Source: Achromobacter ruhlandii (GTDB lineage: Bacteria; Pseudomonadota; Gammaproteobacteria; Burkholderiales; Burkholderiaceae_B). From it: a stretch of DNA of 64,000 nt. The translations under genes were made by a program, and so were the position numbers. The stretch spans positions 36,412 to 100,411 of the forward strand of contig NZ_CADIJL010000022.1 in the NCBI RefSeq assembly GCF_902859695.1, in the 5' to 3' direction. Below are positions 61,315 through 64,000 of the stretch, piece after piece. Numbering within the stretch: position 1 is the stretch's first letter; the number at the start of each line of letters is the position of its first letter. A model generated the notes under the pieces. It was not told the DNA's origin. It did no database searches and saw only the letters and a program-made list of their open reading frames with translations.

Positions 61315-61962
61315 ATGCGGCACGCCTGCCTGGCGTTGGGGGTGTGGGCGTTGGCCGGCGCGAGCCGCGCCGAGGCGCCGCCGCGCGAGATGGCGTTCGC
61401 GATTGCCGCGCAGCCGCTGGACCAGGCGTTGGCGCAATACAGCCTGGACAGCGGCCTGACGGTGCTGGTCGACAGCGCCCTGACCGCCGGCCGCCATGCG
61501 CCCGCGGTAGTCGGCACCTATACCCCCGGGGATGCCTTGCGCAAGCTCCTGGCGGGATCGCCATTGGCGATCCGCTACGCCAGCGCGCATTCGTTCACGC
61601 TGGTGGCGGCGCGCGAGACGGCAGCCGCGCGGTCGGCCGCCGCGGCGCGGCTGCGCGACACGCCGTACGCGGCCGCGCTGCAAGGCGCGCTCAAGCGGGC
61701 GCTGTGCAAAGGACAGGGCGCCGAGCCGGGCCGCTATCGCGCCCTGGTCAAGCTGTGGTTCGACAAGGCCTGGCGCGTCGACCGCGTGGATTGGGTATCG
61801 GATACCGGATCGGCGCCGCTGAATCGGCGGCTGGAGGCCGCGTTGCGCGGCGTGACGGCCGGACCGCTGCCGGGCGGCATGGCGCAGCCGGTGACGATCC
61901 TGCTGCAGGCGAGCGATGTGGATGATTGCGCCGCGCTGCGAGGGGCAAGCCATGCGGGATGA
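61315..61962 (+). CDS. VreA-like STN-domain signalling protein
   Basis: 215 aa, too small to be a TonB receptor. ATG 61315 was chosen since AGGGG precedes it and a signal peptide follows (cleavage near ASRAE). The STN signalling domain is at about 25-80 (IAAQPLDQALAQYSLDSGL and VVGTYTPGDALRKLLAGSPL), and the C-terminal part (about 115-205, RYRALVKLWFDKAWRVDRVD) resembles a TonB C-terminal domain. This two-part build with no beta-barrel is that of P. aeruginosa VreA. Its end overlaps the next sigma gene by 11 bp. Confidence 0.85.
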   Translation: MRHACLALGVWALAGASRAEAPPREMAFAIAAQPLDQALAQYSLDSGLTVLVDSALTAGRHAPAVVGTYTPGDALRKLLAGSPLAIRYASAHSFTLVAARETAAARSAAAARLRDTPYAAALQGALKRALCKGQGAEPGRYRALVKLWFDKAWRVDRVDWVSDTGSAPLNRRLEAALRGVTAGPLPGGMAQPVTILLQASDVDDCAALRGASHAG

Positions 61963-62506
61963 CAAGCCGGCGGGTTCCCTGCGCGCCTTGTTCCTGGAGC
62001 GCTACAACGATTTTCGCAGCCAGCTCAAGCGCCGCCTGGGGTCGGACGACCTGGCGCACGACGCCATGCAGGAAGCCTTCCTGAAAGTGAACGACATGCC
62101 ATCGAGCTCGTCGATCCAGCAGCCGGCGGCCTATCTGTTCCGGGTGGCGGTGAACATCGCCGAGGATCAGCGCCGCCGCGATTCGCGCCTGTTGACGGGG
62201 GTGGAGATCATCGAGCTGGTCGGCGCGACGGACGAGACGGAGGACCCCGCGCGCATCGCGCAGGGCCGCAGCCAGATCGATGCGTTTCGCCGCGCCCTGC
62301 GGCAGCTGCCGGAGCGGACCCAGCAGATGCTGCTGGCCGCCCGGGTGCACGATGTGCCGCATGCCGAGATCGCCCGGCGCTACGGCGTGTCCGAGCGCAT
62401 CGTATCCAAGGAGCTCAAGCGCGCCTTGGCCCATTGCGGCAAGGCGCTGCAAGCGCAGGAAGGACCCGCGCGGGGCGCGGGCGAGGAAGACGAATCATGG
62501 CGCTGA
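61952..62506 (+). CDS. ECF sigma factor (FecI/VreI-like)
   Basis: 184 aa with sigma-2 (LAHDAMQEAFLKVNDMP, AAYLFRVAVNIAEDQRRRD) and sigma-4 (LPERTQQMLLAARVHDVPHAEIARRYGVSERIV split over the HTH) regions. ATG 61952 has GAGGGG upstream, inside the end of the STN gene. It overlaps the FecR gene by 10 bp. The likely target is the exoprotein operon downstream. Confidence 0.93.
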   Translation: MRDDKPAGSLRALFLERYNDFRSQLKRRLGSDDLAHDAMQEAFLKVNDMPSSSSIQQPAAYLFRVAVNIAEDQRRRDSRLLTGVEIIELVGATDETEDPARIAQGRSQIDAFRRALRQLPERTQQMLLAARVHDVPHAEIARRYGVSERIVSKELKRALAHCGKALQAQEGPARGAGEEDESWR

Positions 62507-63495
62507 TGATGCTGCCGGGAAGGCGCGGGCGCGGACGGGCGTCGCACGACCACGATGCGCGCCATTGGTTGCTGACGCTGACCTCGGGCGCCGCCACCGA
62601 AGCGGATGCGGAGGCGTTCCGCGCCTGGCTGCGGGCGGACCCGGGGCACGAGGCCGCCTTCGCCGAACAGAAGCGGCTGTGGCAGGCGCTGGGGCCGGCG
62701 GTGCGCGAAGAAGCGGCGGCGCGGGCCACGACGCGGCGTCCGTCGCGGTCGGGCCGGCGCGCGTTCCTGGGCGGCGCGGTGGCGGCATCGGCCGCCTATC
62801 TGGCGTGGCGGCCGCCGTTGGGGCTGTGGCCCGGGCTGGACGAGCTGGGCGCCGATTACCGCACGGCGACCGGCGAGCAGCGCCGGGTGGCGCTGGGGGA
62901 TGCGCTGGAACTGGAACTGAACACGCAGACGCGCATCAATGTGCGGTCGGCGGCGGCTTCGGCGGGCGCGGTGATCGAGCTGGCCGCGGGCGAGGCCGAG
63001 GTCCGCGTCGGCCGGCAGGCCGATGCGAATCCCGCGCTGCCGGCGCCGGTGGCGCAGGTGGTGGCGGGGGCGGGACGGGTCTCGGCGCGCGAGGCGCTGT
63101 TCAACCTGCGCTATCTGGGCGGCGAGGCCAGCCTGTGTTGCCTGGCCGGCAGCGTGCGGCTGGCGCACGCACAGGGCACCTACGAGGTCGGCGCCGGCCA
63201 GGAGCTGCGCTACGACGACCGCCGGGTGATGCCCCCGGCGAAGGTGAATACCGAAGCCGTGACCGCCTGGCGGCGCGGCTGGCTGGTGTTCGACCGGGTG
63301 CCGCTGGCGGACGTCGTGGACGAGTTGAACCGCTATCGGCGCGGCCGGCTGGTGTTGCTCAACAGGCAGCTTGGCCAACGCCGGGTGCAGGCGCGCTTCG
63401 CGCTGGCGCAGGTGGCGGACGCCGAGCAGCTGATCCGCGACGCCTATGGCGCCGAGGTGACCCGGCTGCCGGGCGGCGTGGTGCTGCTGTCCTGA
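62497..63495 (+). CDS. FecR-family anti-sigma factor (VreR-like)
   Basis: 332 aa. N-terminal DUF4880 part (FRAWLRADPGHEAAFAEQKRL), TM helix (about 90-105, FLGGAVAASAAYLAW) and a periplasmic FecR domain (RVALGDALELELNTQTRINV) with a long C-terminal part that contains DELNRYRRGRLVLLN, the STN-like segment of FecR proteins. ATG 62497 follows GAGGAAG. Confidence 0.93.
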   Translation: MALMMLPGRRGRGRASHDHDARHWLLTLTSGAATEADAEAFRAWLRADPGHEAAFAEQKRLWQALGPAVREEAAARATTRRPSRSGRRAFLGGAVAASAAYLAWRPPLGLWPGLDELGADYRTATGEQRRVALGDALELELNTQTRINVRSAAASAGAVIELAAGEAEVRVGRQADANPALPAPVAQVVAGAGRVSAREALFNLRYLGGEASLCCLAGSVRLAHAQGTYEVGAGQELRYDDRRVMPPAKVNTEAVTAWRRGWLVFDRVPLADVVDELNRYRRGRLVLLNRQLGQRRVQARFALAQVADAEQLIRDAYGAEVTRLPGGVVLLS

Positions 63496-63621
63496 GCCGG
63501 CCGGCGCCGCGGCCCGGCGGGGTTCGTGAATTATTTATGACAGGGTTCTGGTCGGCATTTTTCCATCCGTCTGTCTTGTTCTAGGTGGCGAACACCGCGA
63601 TTGGAATAAGGAAAGACGATC

Positions 63622-64000
63622 ATGCAGGCACGGTTGGCGCAACGCGGCGGTAAGGCATTCATGGCGCGCAAGACGGGGCGCCGCCGTCCGGACTGGCGCC
63701 CGACGCCGCTGCGCCAGGCGCTGGCGGTGCTGCTGATCGCCGGCGGCTGGAGCGGCACGGCGCAGGCCCAGGCGCGGGCCTTCAGCCCCGGCTGGTTCGC
63801 CGACAAGAACGCGGTGCAGTCCACCGCGCAGCGCACCGGCCGCATGCCCGACGGCAGCCTGGCCGGCATTGGCAACAGCGCCCGCCAGCAGGCGCAATCG
63901 CGCCAGCAGCTGCAGCGCTCGCTGGACAACCTGAACCGCACCGCGGCGGCGGTGGCCGCGCAGCAGGCGGCGCAGGCGGCGGCCCGCGCGGCGGCGGCCG
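63622..64000 (+). CDS. filamentous-haemagglutinin-family exoprotein, N-terminus
   Basis: Open to the end of the window (126 codons). A long, basic signal peptide (residues about 1-50, LRQALAVLLIAGGWSGTAQA) is followed by FSPGWFADKNAVQS and a Gln/Ala-rich helical segment (RSLDNLNRTAAAVAAQQAAQ), the N-terminus of large DUF3739-type haemagglutinin exoproteins. ATG 63622 has AAGGAAAG upstream. It lies 126 bp after the FecR gene on the same strand, so it is the presumed target of the upstream sigma factor. The beta-helix body and any TpsB transporter gene are beyond the window. Confidence 0.8.
   Translation, partial: MQARLAQRGGKAFMARKTGRRRPDWRPTPLRQALAVLLIAGGWSGTAQAQARAFSPGWFADKNAVQSTAQRTGRMPDGSLAGIGNSARQQAQSRQQLQRSLDNLNRTAAAVAAQQAAQAAARAAAA

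Noticed and set aside
63544..63571. ECF promoter (GGTTC...CGTC) before the exoprotein gene
   Set aside because: Spacer is 19 bp instead of about 16-17 and the -35 match is poor.

Overview
The window is GC-rich, densely coded DNA. It suggests a betaproteobacterium of the Bordetella/Achromobacter type (Alcaligenaceae). The reasons are several Bug-type periplasmic binding proteins, a TctAB transporter, many LysR/AraC regulators, FecI/FecR surface-signalling sets, a classical autotransporter and the start of a large filamentous-haemagglutinin-type exoprotein. No rRNA, tRNA, CRISPR array, integrase or intact insertion sequence was seen. The assignment rests on gene content, not on a marker gene.

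Layout. 1-9.1 kb: a phosphotransferase/M20 hydrolase pair, a Na+/H+-antiporter-type membrane protein, and a tctBA transporter (no tctC beside it) divergent from an NtrB/NtrC-like two-component system; the shared 344-bp gap holds a perfect inverted repeat and a sigma-54-type promoter. 9.1-15.9 kb: a CinA-like amidase, the Ku-LigD end-joining pair, a GABA-type permease with a TTG start, and two small unknown genes. 16-24.5 kb: an AraC regulator divergent from a zinc alcohol dehydrogenase, a molybdenum hydroxylase with its XdhC factor, an acyltransferase-like membrane protein under a strong palindromic operator, and a porin. 24.5-31.4 kb: a tightly overlapped acyl-CoA dehydrogenase/NodS-like methyltransferase/glycosyltransferase operon, then a GGDEF protein upstream of an autotransporter; a 121-bp segment at the 5' end of the GGDEF gene is triplicated in tandem. 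31.4-40.8 kb: regulator/transporter pairs (MFS+LysR, rhodanese+FtrA, ketopantoate reductase+RpiR+EamA, LysR+frameshifted MFS). 40.8-53.1 kb: a more AT-rich, patchy stretch with an AraC remnant, a MocR regulator with an AhpD-like protein, a LysR-controlled Bug/Bug/CocE/GAF set, a three-lipoprotein CsgG/DUF4810/DUF799 operon and a gene-poor kilobase. 53.1-55.5 kb: a Bug/GST/class II aldolase operon. 55.5-59.6 kb: a FecI-FecR-TonB receptor iron-signalling set with a candidate Fur box. 59.7-61.1 kb: an XRE-cupin regulator with a small cupin protein, then a small secreted protein.

61.1-64 kb is the most notable part. A small protein with an STN signalling domain and a TonB-C-like end, an ECF sigma factor and a FecR-type anti-sigma factor overlap each other and lie directly upstream of a filamentous-haemagglutinin-type exoprotein that runs off the window. 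This matches the logic of the Pseudomonas aeruginosa VreA-VreI-VreR (PUMA3) system, which controls a two-partner-secretion exoprotein and depends on PhoB. A Pho-box-like element with correctly spaced -10 lies upstream here, which makes a phosphate-responsive surface-signalling system for adhesin secretion a concrete hypothesis.
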